A stretch of DNA of 64,000 nt from Promicromonospora thailandica (GCF_024171955.1 NZ_JAMTCS010000017.1:1-64000), one strand, 5' to 3'. Numbered from the stretch's first letter, positions 41,093 through 50,349 are shown. Translations and numbers: made by a program. Notes: generated by a model from the sequence alone, not told the origin.

Positions 41093-42258
41093 CCGCGCCG
41101 CTCGTACACCCGGTGCACGACCAGCTCGACGGGCCCGCGCGGCCACCGCCGCAGCCACAGCGGCGCCACGACCAGCAGCACGGCCGAGATGCCGGCCCAG
41201 ATCCCGACCACCTGCCAGGGGCCGCCGCCCGCGAGGCCGAGGCCCCAGTCGAAGCAGAGCACCGAGGCGAGCACGTTCTGCAGCACGTAGCAGGACAGCG
41301 CGGTGCGGCCGATCCCCTCGACGCCGCGGCGCAGCGGGCCCGGCGCGCGGCCGGCCCGCACCCGGCCCACGAGGGTGGTGCCGAGCGCGAGGATGCCGAG
41401 CGCCACCAGCGGCGGCACCAGGTAGCGGTCCACGAGGAACCAGCTCGGCCCGGCCCAGGCCGTGAGCGCGTTGAGCGGCACGCCGAGGCCCAGACCGGCC
41501 CACGCGAGCCGACGGCGCAGCCGTGCGCCCTCTGCCGTGGCGGCGAACAGCCCGGCGCGGACGAGCCGCGAGCCCACCACGAACAGGACCGTCGCCGAGG
41601 GGACGATCAGGAGCAGCTCCACGCGGAACAGCACGATGTCCGTCAGGCGGGCGCCCACCTGGTCGAGCCAGCTCGCCGTCGACGGCACGGCGGGCACGCC
41701 GCCCGCGGGCTCGCCCGGGACGGCGACCAGCAGCGCGGTGAGCGCGCCGATCGCCAGCACGTAGCCCGCGGCGATCGCCCCCGCCCAGGTTCGCACCACG
41801 CGGTCGCCGCGGCCGATCAGGTACGCCGCGGCCAGCGACGCGATCGCGTACCCCATGAGCACGTCGAACTCGAAGACGAGCACGTAGTGCAGCAGGCCCT
41901 CGACGAAGAGGATCGCGGCGCGCAGCACGTACCGGCCCGGCCACCGCAGCCCGCGCCGCACCATGGACCGGTACTGGAGCTCCAGGCCCACGCCGAACAG
42001 CAGCGTGAGCAGCGCCAGGAACTTGCCGTTCGACAGGGTCCGCAGCGCGGTGCGGACCGGGTCGTCCGTCTCGAACCCGCCCGTGAGCAGGGTCGCGGGA
42101 CCGCCGGGCGTGGTGAACAGCCAGATGTTGCTGGCGAGGGTGCCGAGGATCGCCACGCCGCGCAGCACGTCGAGCGCGGCGATCCGGCCGCCGGGGCGTG
42201 CGGCGGCCGGCACGGCCGGTGAAGGTGCAAGCACGGGGCCCGGGGCGTCGAGGGACAT
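41038..42258 (-). CDS. DUF418 membrane protein
   Basis: 406 residues with about ten membrane helices. The N-terminal RIAALDVLRGVAILGTLASNIW is the DUF418/HGSNAT-like start; DUF418 follows near the C-terminus with LVVAPLWLRRWPRGPVELVVHRV typical of the family's final helix and tail. Such proteins are thought to modify or transport membrane-associated substrates; function unknown. It is convergent with and overlaps the first APH-like gene by 55 bp. Together with the protein at 34556 it makes two related acyltransferase-like membrane proteins in 8 kb. Confidence 0.8.
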   Translation of the reverse strand: MSLDAPGPVLAPSPAVPAAARPGGRIAALDVLRGVAILGTLASNIWLFTTPGGPATLLTGGFETDDPVRTALRTLSNGKFLALLTLLFGVGLELQYRSMVRRGLRWPGRYVLRAAILFVEGLLHYVLVFEFDVLMGYAIASLAAAYLIGRGDRVVRTWAGAIAAGYVLAIGALTALLVAVPGEPAGGVPAVPSTASWLDQVGARLTDIVLFRVELLLIVPSATVLFVVGSRLVRAGLFAATAEGARLRRRLAWAGLGLGVPLNALTAWAGPSWFLVDRYLVPPLVALGILALGTTLVGRVRAGRAPGPLRRGVEGIGRTALSCYVLQNVLASVLCFDWGLGLAGGGPWQVVGIWAGISAVLLVVAPLWLRRWPRGPVELVVHRVYERRGQAARRARTASSASQSAR

Positions 42259-42398
42259 GTCCCGAGCCTGGCGCGGGCGGACGCCCGCCGGCGTCGGCCG
42301 TCCGGGCGATCCGTGCCGCGACCGTGTACATCCTTCGACGGACCCGCCACCGCGAATTGAGCTCGTGACCAGGCCGGGGGTTCTGCGACCCTGGGCCC

Positions 42399-43187
42399 AT
42401 GACGATTCCCACCGAGCCGGTGCCCGCGCCCGACCTGGTGCGCGAGCTCGCCGGCGACGGGCACCTCACGCTCGCGTGGCGCAACGAGCTCGGCGGCCTC
42501 ACGTTCCGTGTGGACCCGCCGGAGCCGACGGACCCCGCCACCTTCGTCAAGTGGTCGCCCCGCACCGACCGCGCCCTGACTGAGTGGATCGACCTGGTCG
42601 ACGAGGCGGCCCGGATGCGCTGGGCGGAGCCGTACACGACGGTGCCGCACGTGCTGGAGGTCGGCACCGACGGCGACGCGGACTGGCTGGTCACGGTCGC
42701 GCTCGACGCACGCTCCGCCGTCGACCCGCGCTGGCTCGCGGAGCCCGAGACCGCGGCCCGGGCCATCGGCGCGGGCCTGCGGGCGCTGCACGACAGCCTG
42801 CCCGTGGACCAGTGCCCGTGGACGTGGAGCATCGACGACCGTCTCGCCGTGGCCGAGGACCGCGCGGCCCGCGGCCACGCCGCGCCCGGCTGGTCGCCCG
42901 AGGCCCGCGCCCGGCTCGCCGACGCGCCGGAGCACGACCGGCTCGTGGTGTGCCACGGCGACGCGTGCGCGCCCAACACCCTCCTGGCCGACGACGGCGC
43001 GTGGTTCGGCCACGTGGACCTCGGCGCGCTCGGCGTGGCCGACCGCTGGGCCGACCTCGCGATCGCGACCTACAGCCTGGGCTGGAACTACGGTCCCGGC
43101 TACGACCACCTGGTCTACGAGGCGTACGGCATCGACGAGGACTCCGACCGGGTCGCCTGGTACCGCCTGCTGTGGGACCTGGGATGA
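42399..43187 (+). CDS. APH-like phosphotransferase (second copy)
   Basis: 262 residues. Shares with the first copy LAWRNELGGLTFRV at the start, VCHGDACAPNTLL and HVDLGALGVADRWADLAIAT at the active site. Catalytic Asp in HGD and metal-binding Asp in HVDLG are present. Overlaps the next P-loop kinase gene by four bases, so these two kinases are co-translated. The paralogous pair and a third kinase suggest a modification pathway for a hydroxylated small molecule. Confidence 0.82.
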   Translation: MTIPTEPVPAPDLVRELAGDGHLTLAWRNELGGLTFRVDPPEPTDPATFVKWSPRTDRALTEWIDLVDEAARMRWAEPYTTVPHVLEVGTDGDADWLVTVALDARSAVDPRWLAEPETAARAIGAGLRALHDSLPVDQCPWTWSIDDRLAVAEDRAARGHAAPGWSPEARARLADAPEHDRLVVCHGDACAPNTLLADDGAWFGHVDLGALGVADRWADLAIATYSLGWNYGPGYDHLVYEAYGIDEDSDRVAWYRLLWDLG

Positions 43188-43753
43188 GCCCTCGGACGAG
43201 CACGGACCACACGCCCCGCCTGCTCCTCGTGACCGGCCCGCCGGGGTCGGGCAAGTCGACCGTCACCGCGGCCCTCGCCGACCTCTGGGAGCCCAGCGTG
43301 CTCGTCGAGGGCGACGCCTTCTTCGCCTTCCTGCGCCGGGGCGCGATCTCGCCGTGGCTGCCCGAGTCGCACGCCCAGAACGACACGACCACGCGCGCGG
43401 CGGCCGCCGCGGCCGGCACCTTCGCGGCGGGCGGCATGGTCGTGGTGTACGACGGCGTCGTCGGCCCGTGGTTCCTGCCGGGGTTCGCGGCCGCCACCGG
43501 CGTCGACGTGCTCGACTACGTGGTGCTGCTGCCGCCCGTGGAGACCTGCCTGCACCGTGTCGCCACGCGCGCGGGCCACGGGTTCACGGACCTCGACGCG
43601 GCCCGGCACATGCACGAGGACTTCGTGCGCGCGACGGCGGACGGCGCCCCCGGCGCGGTGCTCCGCGACCCGCCGGCCGACGTGCCCGGGGTGGTCGACG
43701 CCGTCCGCGACGCGCTGCGCTCGGGCCGGTCGCGCTACGCCGTGGCGGGCTGA
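43184..43753 (+). CDS. P-loop ATPase/kinase
   Basis: 189 residues. Walker A is LLVTGPPGSGKSTVTAAL near residue 14; a Walker-B-like VVVYDGVVGP and LEGDAF-like VEGDAFFAFLRRG resemble the small-molecule kinases of the chloramphenicol/adenylylsulfate kinase type. Substrate unknown. Co-translated with the second APH-like gene. Its 3' end overlaps the convergent CGNR gene by 19 bp. Confidence 0.8.
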   Translation: MSPRTSTDHTPRLLLVTGPPGSGKSTVTAALADLWEPSVLVEGDAFFAFLRRGAISPWLPESHAQNDTTTRAAAAAAGTFAAGGMVVVYDGVVGPWFLPGFAAATGVDVLDYVVLLPPVETCLHRVATRAGHGFTDLDAARHMHEDFVRATADGAPGAVLRDPPADVPGVVDAVRDALRSGRSRYAVAG

Positions 43754-44283
43754 GCCGCCTGCCGCGCGCGGTGGGCGGCCTGCGCGTTGCGGTTGCTGCA
43801 CGTGGTGGAGCAGTACCGGCGCGACCGGTTGCGCGAGAGGTCCAGGACGACGCCGGCGCAGTCGTCGTCCGCGCAGACCGCCAGGCGCGACAGCTCGTCG
43901 TCGCGGACGACGTCGATCATCGCCATCGCGGTCTCGACCAGGATGCGGGTGGCCAGCGGGGCGTCATCGGGCACGGCGTGGATGTGCCAGTCCTCCCGCG
44001 GGTGCCGCACGAGGCGGGGTACGGCGCGCGCCTCGGCCAGCATGTCGTTGACCAGGCCGGCGGCGTCGTCGCGGCCGGCTAGGAGCAGCTCGCGCAGCCG
44101 GGGCCGCAGCGCCAGGACGTCGCGCAGCTCGGCGGCGGTGCCGTCGTGCCTGCCGGTGTAGCCGTGCCGCGTGAAGAACGCGTCCAGCTCGGCGACCGTC
44201 GTGAGGGTGACCGGCGGCTCCCCCGCGTTCACGAGCTCGACGGCGGACCGGAGCGCCTCCGCGGTGTCAGATGCGAAAACCAC
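43735..44283 (-). CDS. CGNR zinc-finger regulator (ABATE-type)
   Basis: 182 residues. The C-terminal zinc finger is classic: CADDDCAGVVLDLSRNRSRRYCSTTCSNRNA, giving the CGNR pattern with four Cys ligands. The N-terminal domain is the DUF1470/ABATE fold. Such regulators are usually divergent from a transporter, here the EamA gene 38 bp away, and are thought to respond to a small ligand. A short overlap with the kinase gene at its 3' end exists. Confidence 0.88.
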   Translation of the reverse strand: MVFASDTAEALRSAVELVNAGEPPVTLTTVAELDAFFTRHGYTGRHDGTAAELRDVLALRPRLRELLLAGRDDAAGLVNDMLAEARAVPRLVRHPREDWHIHAVPDDAPLATRILVETAMAMIDVVRDDELSRLAVCADDDCAGVVLDLSRNRSRRYCSTTCSNRNAQAAHRARQAAQPATA

Positions 44284-44321
44284 GTTGACACATTACCCGG
44301 CCCACCCTACCGTCAGGACCT

Positions 44322-45323
44322 ATGAGCGCAGTGACACCTGACACCGGCGGGCCGGTGGTGAGCGCGGCCGGCGCCGTCGGCCCCGCGCCCGCGCGCCGCC
44401 TGACCACCGGGCTGGTGCTGGCCGGCGTCTCGGCCGCGGCGTTCAGCCTGTCCGGGGTGTTCGCGAGCGGGCTGCTCGACACGGGCTGGAGCCCGGGCGC
44501 CATGGTGCTGGCGCGGGTGGCCCTCGCGGCCGTCGTGGTGCTGCCGCTCGGCATCCTGTCGCTGCGCGGCGACTGGGGTCCGGTGCGCCGCAACCTCGGG
44601 CTGATCTCGCTGTACGGCGCCGTCTCGGTGGCGGGCTGCCAGTTCGCCTACTTCTCCGCCGTGCAGTACATGCCGGTGGGGCCCGCCCTGCTCATCGAGT
44701 ACACGGCCCCGGCGGCCGTGGTGCTCTGGTTCTGGCTGCGGCACGGCCAGCGGCCCCGGGGCGCGACGGTGCTCGGCGCGCTGCTGGCGGCGGCCGGCCT
44801 GGTGCTCGTGCTGGACCTGGTCGGCGGGGCCGGGGGCGCCATGCACCCGGCGGGCGTCGCGTGGGCCCTGCTGGCGATGCTCGGCGTCTCGACCTACTTC
44901 GTCATCAACGCGAACGTGGACACCGGCCTGCCGCCCCTGGCCCTCGCGGCGGGCGGCCTGACGACGGCGACCGTCGCGCTGGGCCTGCTCGGCGCGACCG
45001 GCCTCATGCCGCTGGAGTACAGCACCGCCTCGCCGGTCTACGGCGGCACGGAGGTGCCGTGGTGGCTGCCGATCCTCGGCCTCGGTGTCGTGACGGCCGC
45101 CCTGGCCTACGTCGCGGGCATCGCGGCGGGGCGCCTGCTGGGCCCGCGCCTGGCGTCGTTCGTGGGACTGTTCGAGGTGGTCGCGGCGATCGGCTTCGCC
45201 TGGCTGCTGCTGGGCGAGCTGCCCCGCCCGGTGCAGCTCGTGGGCGGCGTGCTGATCCTCGCCGGGGTGGTCGCGGTGCAGGCGGGCGAGAAGCGCGCAC
45301 CCGCCGAACGCCCGGTGGGCTGA
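44322..45323 (+). CDS. EamA/RhtA-family transporter
   Basis: 333 residues with ten membrane helices arranged as two EamA repeats (GVSAAAFSLSGVFASGLL, LISLYGAVSVAGCQFAYF, then ILGLGVVTAALAYVAGIAAG). The RhtA/RarD branch exports amino acids or small metabolites. It is divergent from the CGNR regulator, the common paired arrangement. Export of threonine or homoserine is possible, but not shown. Confidence 0.85.
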   Translation: MSAVTPDTGGPVVSAAGAVGPAPARRLTTGLVLAGVSAAAFSLSGVFASGLLDTGWSPGAMVLARVALAAVVVLPLGILSLRGDWGPVRRNLGLISLYGAVSVAGCQFAYFSAVQYMPVGPALLIEYTAPAAVVLWFWLRHGQRPRGATVLGALLAAAGLVLVLDLVGGAGGAMHPAGVAWALLAMLGVSTYFVINANVDTGLPPLALAAGGLTTATVALGLLGATGLMPLEYSTASPVYGGTEVPWWLPILGLGVVTAALAYVAGIAAGRLLGPRLASFVGLFEVVAAIGFAWLLLGELPRPVQLVGGVLILAGVVAVQAGEKRAPAERPVG

Positions 45324-45366
45324 CGGCGCGGCCCCGGCTTCACCCGCCTGCAAGAATGGGCGCACC

Positions 45367-48078
45367 ATGACGGCGCCCTCCTCCACCTCCGCGTCCACGT
45401 TCTCCGCGACCTCTCAGCCCGCCGCCCCGCGGCCCGCCGGGACCCTGATCCCCTACCTGCCCGCGCCCACGGGCAAGGACCCGGACCCGGACGTGCTGTT
45501 CGAGAGCTTCAGCGAGTGGGCGTCGGCAGGCGGGCGGGCCCTGTACCCGCACCAGGAGGAGGCCCTCCTGGAGGTCATGACGGGTTCGCACGTCGTCCTC
45601 GCCACGCCCACCGGCTCCGGCAAGTCGATGGTCGCGATGGGCGCGCAGTTCGCCGCGCTGGCCGCGCACCGGTCCGGGCGCGGCGGCCGCACGTACTACA
45701 CCGCACCCCTGAAGGCGCTCGTCAGCGAGAAGTTCTTCGACCTCGTGGCGGCGTTCGGCTCGAAGAACGTCGGCATGATGACGGGCGACTCCGCCGTCAA
45801 CCCGGACGCCCCGATCATCTGCTGCACCGCGGAGATCCTGGCCAACCTCGCGCTGCGCCGCGGCACCAGCCCCACGGACGACGACGAGGGCATCGCGCAG
45901 GTGGTCATGGACGAGTTCCACTACTACGGCGACCCGCAGCGCGGCTGGGCCTGGCAGGTGCCGCTGCTGGAGCTCAAGGACACGCAGTTCATCCTGATGA
46001 GCGCCACGCTCGGCGACACGACGCGGCTGCGTGAGGACATCGAGGAGCGCACGGGCCGGCCCGTCGCGGAGGTCGCGGGCGCCGAGCGCCCCGTGCCGCT
46101 CACGTTCTCGTACGTGGTGGAGCCGCTCACCGAGGTGATCCAGGAGCTCGTGACCACGCACCGCGCCCCGGTCTACGTGGTGCACTTCACGCAGAAGGAC
46201 GCCGTCGACCGCGCGCAGTCGCTGCTGTCCATGAACGTGGCGAGCAAGGCCGAGAAGGAGGCCATCGTCACCGAGATGGGCGCCTTCCGGTTCGGCACCG
46301 GGTTCGGCAAGATCCTGAGCAGGTTCCTGCGGCACGGCGTGGGCGTGCACCACGCGGGCATGCTGCCGAAGTACCGCCGGCTGGTGGAGCGCCTCACGCA
46401 GAAGGGCCTGCTCAAGGTCGTGTGCGGCACGGACACGCTGGGCGTGGGCATCAACGTGCCCATCCGCACGGTGCTGCTGACGAGCCTCGTGAAGTTCGAC
46501 GGCGAGCGCATGCGGCACCTCAGCGCGCGCGAGTTCCACCAGATCGCCGGGCGCGCGGGCCGCGCCGGGTACGACACCGTGGGCGAGGTGCTGGTCATGG
46601 CGCCCGAGCACGTCATCGAGAACCGCAAGGCGCTGGCCAAGGCGGGCGACGACCCCAAGAAGCTCAAGAAGGTGGTGCGCAAGAAGGCGCCGTCGGGCGC
46701 GGTGAACTGGACCGACGCCACGTTCGAGCGGCTGCGCGACGCCGACCCCGAGCCGCTGGTCTCCCAGTTCCGGGTGAACCACGCGATGGTGCTCAACGTG
46801 CTGGCGCGCGCGTCGGCCGGCACCACCGACCCGGTGGACGCCATGCGCCACCTGCTGACCGCCAACCACGACACCGAGTCGCAGCAGGCCGAGCACGTGC
46901 GCCAGGCGTTCCGCATCTACCGGTCGCTGCGGGTGGCCGGCGTGGTGGAGAAGGTGCGGGTGCCCGACGCCGCGGGCCGCCTGCGCCCGTCGGCCCGCCT
47001 CATGGTGGACCTGCCGCGCGACTTCGCGCTGAACCAGCCGCTGTCCCCGTTCGCCCTGGCAGCCATGGACCTGCTCGACGTCGAGAGCCCGACGCACGCG
47101 CTCGACGTCGTCTCCGTCATCGAGGCCACCCTCGACGACCCCCGCCAGGTGCTCATGGGTCAGCAGAACAAGGCGCGCGGCGAGGCCGTGGCGGCGATGA
47201 AGGCCGAGGGCATCGAGTACGAGGAGCGCATGGAGCTGCTCGAGGAGGTCACGTGGCCCAAGCCGCTGGCCGACCTGCTGGAGCCCGCCTTCCAGACCTA
47301 CCGCCGCAGCAACCCGTGGGTGGCGGACGCCGAGCTGTCCCCCAAGTCGGTGGTGCGCGACATGGTGGAGAAGGCCATGACCTTCGCCGAGACGGTGAGC
47401 GTGTACGGGCTGGAGCGCACCGAGGGCGTGGTGCTGCGCTACCTCGCCGACGCCTACCGGGCCGTGCGTCAGGTGGTGCCCGAGGAGCACCGCACCGAAG
47501 AGGTGCAGGAGATCATCGAGTGGCTCGGCGAGCTCGTGCGCGGCGTGGACTCCTCGTTGCTCGACGAGTGGGAGCGCTTGGCCAACCCGGTGGACGACGA
47601 TGCCGACCTCGTGACCGACGGCGAGCTGGCCGACGCCGGCGCCGAGGCGCCCGTCCGGCCCGTCACGGGCAACCCGCGGGCGTTCCGGCGACTGGTCCGC
47701 AACGCGCTGTTCCGCCGGGTCGAGCTCGCGGCGCGCGAGTCGTACGGACCCCTGGCCGCCCTGGGCGGCGGGTGGGACGCCGACGCGTGGGCCGACGCCC
47801 TCGACCCGCTGTTCGAGGAGCAGGGCGACGACGCGATCGGGATCGGCCCGGAAGCCCGTTCGGCCGCGCTGCTCACGATCCTGGAGCCCGGCGCGGAGCT
47901 GCCCGCGGGCGCGGGCGGCGAGGGTGGGCGCGTGGAGCCCGGCACGTGGTGGGTACGGCAGGTGCTCGACGACGCCGACGCGAACCGCGACTGGGCTATC
48001 ACCGCGCAGGTCGACCTCGCGGCGAGCGACGAGGCGGGCGAGGTCGTGCTGACGGTGCTCGAGGTCGGACAGATCTGA
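45367..48078 (+). CDS. Ski2/Mtr4-like DEAD-box RNA helicase with DUF3516
   Basis: 903 residues. Motif I ATPTGSGKSMVAMG near residue 79, motif II MDEFHYYGDPQRG, motif III LMSATLGDT, and motif VI HQIAGRAGRAGYD are all present. The C-terminal third is DUF3516, an actinobacterial extension. These helicases unwind structured RNA and act in RNA turnover or ribosome-related processes. Start at ATG 45367, 43 bp after the EamA stop. The long, intact frame is well conserved in this group. Confidence 0.9.
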   Translation: MTAPSSTSASTFSATSQPAAPRPAGTLIPYLPAPTGKDPDPDVLFESFSEWASAGGRALYPHQEEALLEVMTGSHVVLATPTGSGKSMVAMGAQFAALAAHRSGRGGRTYYTAPLKALVSEKFFDLVAAFGSKNVGMMTGDSAVNPDAPIICCTAEILANLALRRGTSPTDDDEGIAQVVMDEFHYYGDPQRGWAWQVPLLELKDTQFILMSATLGDTTRLREDIEERTGRPVAEVAGAERPVPLTFSYVVEPLTEVIQELVTTHRAPVYVVHFTQKDAVDRAQSLLSMNVASKAEKEAIVTEMGAFRFGTGFGKILSRFLRHGVGVHHAGMLPKYRRLVERLTQKGLLKVVCGTDTLGVGINVPIRTVLLTSLVKFDGERMRHLSAREFHQIAGRAGRAGYDTVGEVLVMAPEHVIENRKALAKAGDDPKKLKKVVRKKAPSGAVNWTDATFERLRDADPEPLVSQFRVNHAMVLNVLARASAGTTDPVDAMRHLLTANHDTESQQAEHVRQAFRIYRSLRVAGVVEKVRVPDAAGRLRPSARLMVDLPRDFALNQPLSPFALAAMDLLDVESPTHALDVVSVIEATLDDPRQVLMGQQNKARGEAVAAMKAEGIEYEERMELLEEVTWPKPLADLLEPAFQTYRRSNPWVADAELSPKSVVRDMVEKAMTFAETVSVYGLERTEGVVLRYLADAYRAVRQVVPEEHRTEEVQEIIEWLGELVRGVDSSLLDEWERLANPVDDDADLVTDGELADAGAEAPVRPVTGNPRAFRRLVRNALFRRVELAARESYGPLAALGGGWDADAWADALDPLFEEQGDDAIGIGPEARSAALLTILEPGAELPAGAGGEGGRVEPGTWWVRQVLDDADANRDWAITAQVDLAASDEAGEVVLTVLEVGQI

Positions 48079-48089
48079 CTTTGCCGCTC

Positions 48090-48118
48090 GTTTACCTTTC
48101 TTCGGGCTTGGCGTAAAC
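48090..48118 (+). promoter_or_regulatory. GTTTAC/GTAAAC inverted repeat before SGNH gene
   Basis: GTTTAC (48090-48095) and GTAAAC (48113-48118), a 6-bp inverted repeat with 17-nt spacing, lie in the most AT-rich stretch of this gap (CTTTTAATTGAG follows). The spacing is close to a promoter and also to a regulator half-site pair; both readings are possible. Confidence 0.4.
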
Positions 48119-48178
48119 TCCTTTTAATTGAGTTCCGGTCAGCAGCGCCACGAGCGCTGCCTGGACACAGGAGTGCCA

Positions 48179-49429
48179 ATGACGACGCACCTGCGCACGC
48201 TCGCCCACCTCACCCTCGGTCTCCTCACCACCGCCGCCCTCGTCGCCACCGCGACACCGGCGCCGGCCCTCGCTCCCCCGCTCGCCGCCGACGGACCTGG
48301 TGTCGGCGCGCCCTGGGTCGTCACGCTCGGCGACTCCTACATCTCCGGCGAGGCCGGCCGCTGGGCCGGGGCCTCCAACCGTGACTACCGCCGCGCCGAC
48401 GCCCTCGGCGCGAGCGCCTACCACGACAACCCGGGCGGCACGGGCGAGCTCATCCCCCGCTGCCACCGGGCGTCGTCCGCCGAGGCCTACATCGGCGGCG
48501 GCGTCAACGGGCTCAACCTCGCGTGCAGCGGCGCGAAGACCGCCACCTCGGCCGGCTCGAACTTCAAGCCCGGCATCGACTTCTGGAGCGGCTCGGCCGG
48601 CAAGGGGCAGGCGCTCATGCTCCAGGAGGCGGCCGCCACGCGGAACGTGCGCATGGTGGTGGTCTCGATCGGCGGCAACGACTTCGGGTTCGCGAGCGTG
48701 GTCCAGACGTGCGTGGTCAACTTCCTCACCTCGCCGTCGTGGTGGAAGAACTACTGCCACGACGACAGCTCCGTGGCCGCGGCCTTCACCCCCGCCAACG
48801 TCGCCGCCGTCCGCGCCCGGGTGGCCCAGGCGCTCGGCAACGTCGCCACCGCCATGAGCAACGCCGGGTACCGCGCCGACCAGTGGACCCTCGTGGTGCA
48901 GACCTACCCGTCGCCCGTGCCGAACGGTTCCGGGTTCCGCTACTCCGAGTCCGGGTACACGCGCCAGTCCACGGGCGGGTGCGGGCTCTGGAACCGGGAC
49001 GCCGACTGGGCCAACGCCACGGTGCTGCCCACCATCAACGGGGCTCTGCTCGGCGCCGCCTCCGACGTCGGGCTGCCCAACGTGCGCACGCTCGACATGA
49101 CGCACGCGTTCGACGGCAAGCGGCTGTGCGAGCAGGGCGTCGGCCTCTACGAGGAGGTCGGCCTGGCCGACTGGCGCACGCCCGGCGCCGTGGACCGCAC
49201 CGAGTGGGTCAACCAGATCCGCACGGTCAGCACCATCGGCGACTCGCCCTACTACGTCCAGGAGTCGCTGCACCCCAGCTACTGGGGTCAGCTCGCCATG
49301 CGCAACTGCCTGCGCCAGGTGTGGAACTCGGGGGCCCCGCGCAGCGGGAGCTGCACCGTCGGCGACCTCGGCACGGCCCGCCTGACCCCGACGGGCGAAC
49401 CGGCGATGCACCTGACCCCCCTGCCCTAG
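48179..49429 (+). CDS. Secreted SGNH/GDSL hydrolase
   Basis: 416 residues from ATG 48179. Signal peptide with LTLGLLTTAALVATATPAPALA, cleaved near residue 30. The catalytic Ser block is VVTLGDSYISGE, the oxyanion Gly/Asn block is VVVSIGGNDFG, and the catalytic His block is SLHPSYWGQLAMRN. Secreted lipases or esterases of this type are common in actinobacteria; an acyl group or cell-wall substrate is likely. The start with SSGQQRHERC upstream is non-coding leader. Followed by the PstI-like repeat cluster. Confidence 0.9.
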   Translation: MTTHLRTLAHLTLGLLTTAALVATATPAPALAPPLAADGPGVGAPWVVTLGDSYISGEAGRWAGASNRDYRRADALGASAYHDNPGGTGELIPRCHRASSAEAYIGGGVNGLNLACSGAKTATSAGSNFKPGIDFWSGSAGKGQALMLQEAAATRNVRMVVVSIGGNDFGFASVVQTCVVNFLTSPSWWKNYCHDDSSVAAAFTPANVAAVRARVAQALGNVATAMSNAGYRADQWTLVVQTYPSPVPNGSGFRYSESGYTRQSTGGCGLWNRDADWANATVLPTINGALLGAASDVGLPNVRTLDMTHAFDGKRLCEQGVGLYEEVGLADWRTPGAVDRTEWVNQIRTVSTIGDSPYYVQESLHPSYWGQLAMRNCLRQVWNSGAPRSGSCTVGDLGTARLTPTGEPAMHLTPLP

Positions 49430-49437
49430 CCTGACCC

Positions 49438-49556
49438 GCCGACTGCAGACTTCCTCACCCCAGCCCCGCTGACTGCAGAGTTCCTCCCCGCGGAGCCCGC
49501 ACACCCCGGAAGGAACTCTGCAGTCGGCGCGCGGCGGGAGGAACTCTGCAGTCGGC
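49438..49556. repeat. Four CTGCAG-centred 20-mers in inverted pairs
   Basis: Two forward copies (49438-49456, 49468-49487) of CCGACTGCAGA(G/C)TTCCTC and two exact inverted copies (49508-49528, 49536-49556) of GGAACTCTGCAGTCGGC lie in the 160-bp gap. Each contains the CTGCAG palindrome. The fold is a double hairpin. Orientation order is plus, plus, minus, minus, as in part of the AGATCT array, but the word is different. Confidence 0.85.
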
Positions 49557-49590
49557 GCCGGCCCGCGGGGTCCGCCGGGGCTTTCCGCTG

Positions 49591-50349
49591 TCAGGTCAGC
49601 AGGGTCACCAGGCCGCGGGTCAGGGTCGCCAGGCCGCCCACGTAGGCGAGCGCCACCAGTACCCGCCGGGTGGCGCTCGCCGAGACCCGGCCGGCCAGCA
49701 GCTCGCCCACCCAGACGCCGCCGAACAGCGCGGCACCCACGACCAGCCAGGCCCACCAGGCCAGGGGCGGCAGGACGACGTCGGCCACGGTCACCTTCGC
49801 GACCACCGCGGCCACCGCGTTGGTCATGAAGAACGGCTGCGCCGTGGCGGCGAACGCGCGCGGGTCCCACCGGTCGAGCACGGAGTACACGGCCAGCGGC
49901 GGTCCGCCGATGCCCGCGGCCACGCTGCCGAACCCGCTGGCCACGCCGGTCACGAGCAGCGGCCACCGGGCGTGCTCCGGGAACGGGCGGCGCGCACCGC
50001 GCAGCCGGTTGGTGACCAGGGCCAGCGTCATCGCGACCACGACCACCAGGCCCACCACGATCTCCAGGGTGGCCGGGCTCGCGTCGCGCATGAGGAACGC
50101 GGCGGGCACGCTCGTGCTGACCGACGCCGCGACCAGCCACGCGTACCGCCGCCAGTCGACGCCGGAGAGCATGCGCCAGAGCACGACCAGCGCCATCACC
50201 GCGCCCACGGCGTTGACGAACAGGACCCCCTCCCGTGCCCCGAGCAGCAGCACGATGAACGGACCGGCCACGAGGCCGAACCCCATCCCTGCCACCCGCT
50301 GGAGAGCGCCGCCGAACAGGATGGCCAGGACGAGAAGGAGGAGGAGCAC
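49591..50349 (-). CDS. TauE/SafE-family sulfite exporter-like membrane protein
   Basis: 252 residues with eight membrane helices. N-terminal LAILFGGALQRVAGMGFGLVAGPFIVLLLG and the second half VTGVASGFGSVAAGIGGPPLAVY are the TSUP duplicated signature. Family members export sulfite, sulfonates or other anions. No partner gene is close. Stop is 35 bp from the CTGCAG repeats. Confidence 0.85.
   Translation of the reverse strand: MLLLLLVLAILFGGALQRVAGMGFGLVAGPFIVLLLGAREGVLFVNAVGAVMALVVLWRMLSGVDWRRYAWLVAASVSTSVPAAFLMRDASPATLEIVVGLVVVVAMTLALVTNRLRGARRPFPEHARWPLLVTGVASGFGSVAAGIGGPPLAVYSVLDRWDPRAFAATAQPFFMTNAVAAVVAKVTVADVVLPPLAWWAWLVVGAALFGGVWVGELLAGRVSASATRRVLVALAYVGGLATLTRGLVTLLT

Noticed and set aside
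40238-43187. Aminoglycoside resistance genes
   Set aside because: The APH fold is shared with many metabolic kinases; no residues specific for aminoglycoside binding could be recognised.
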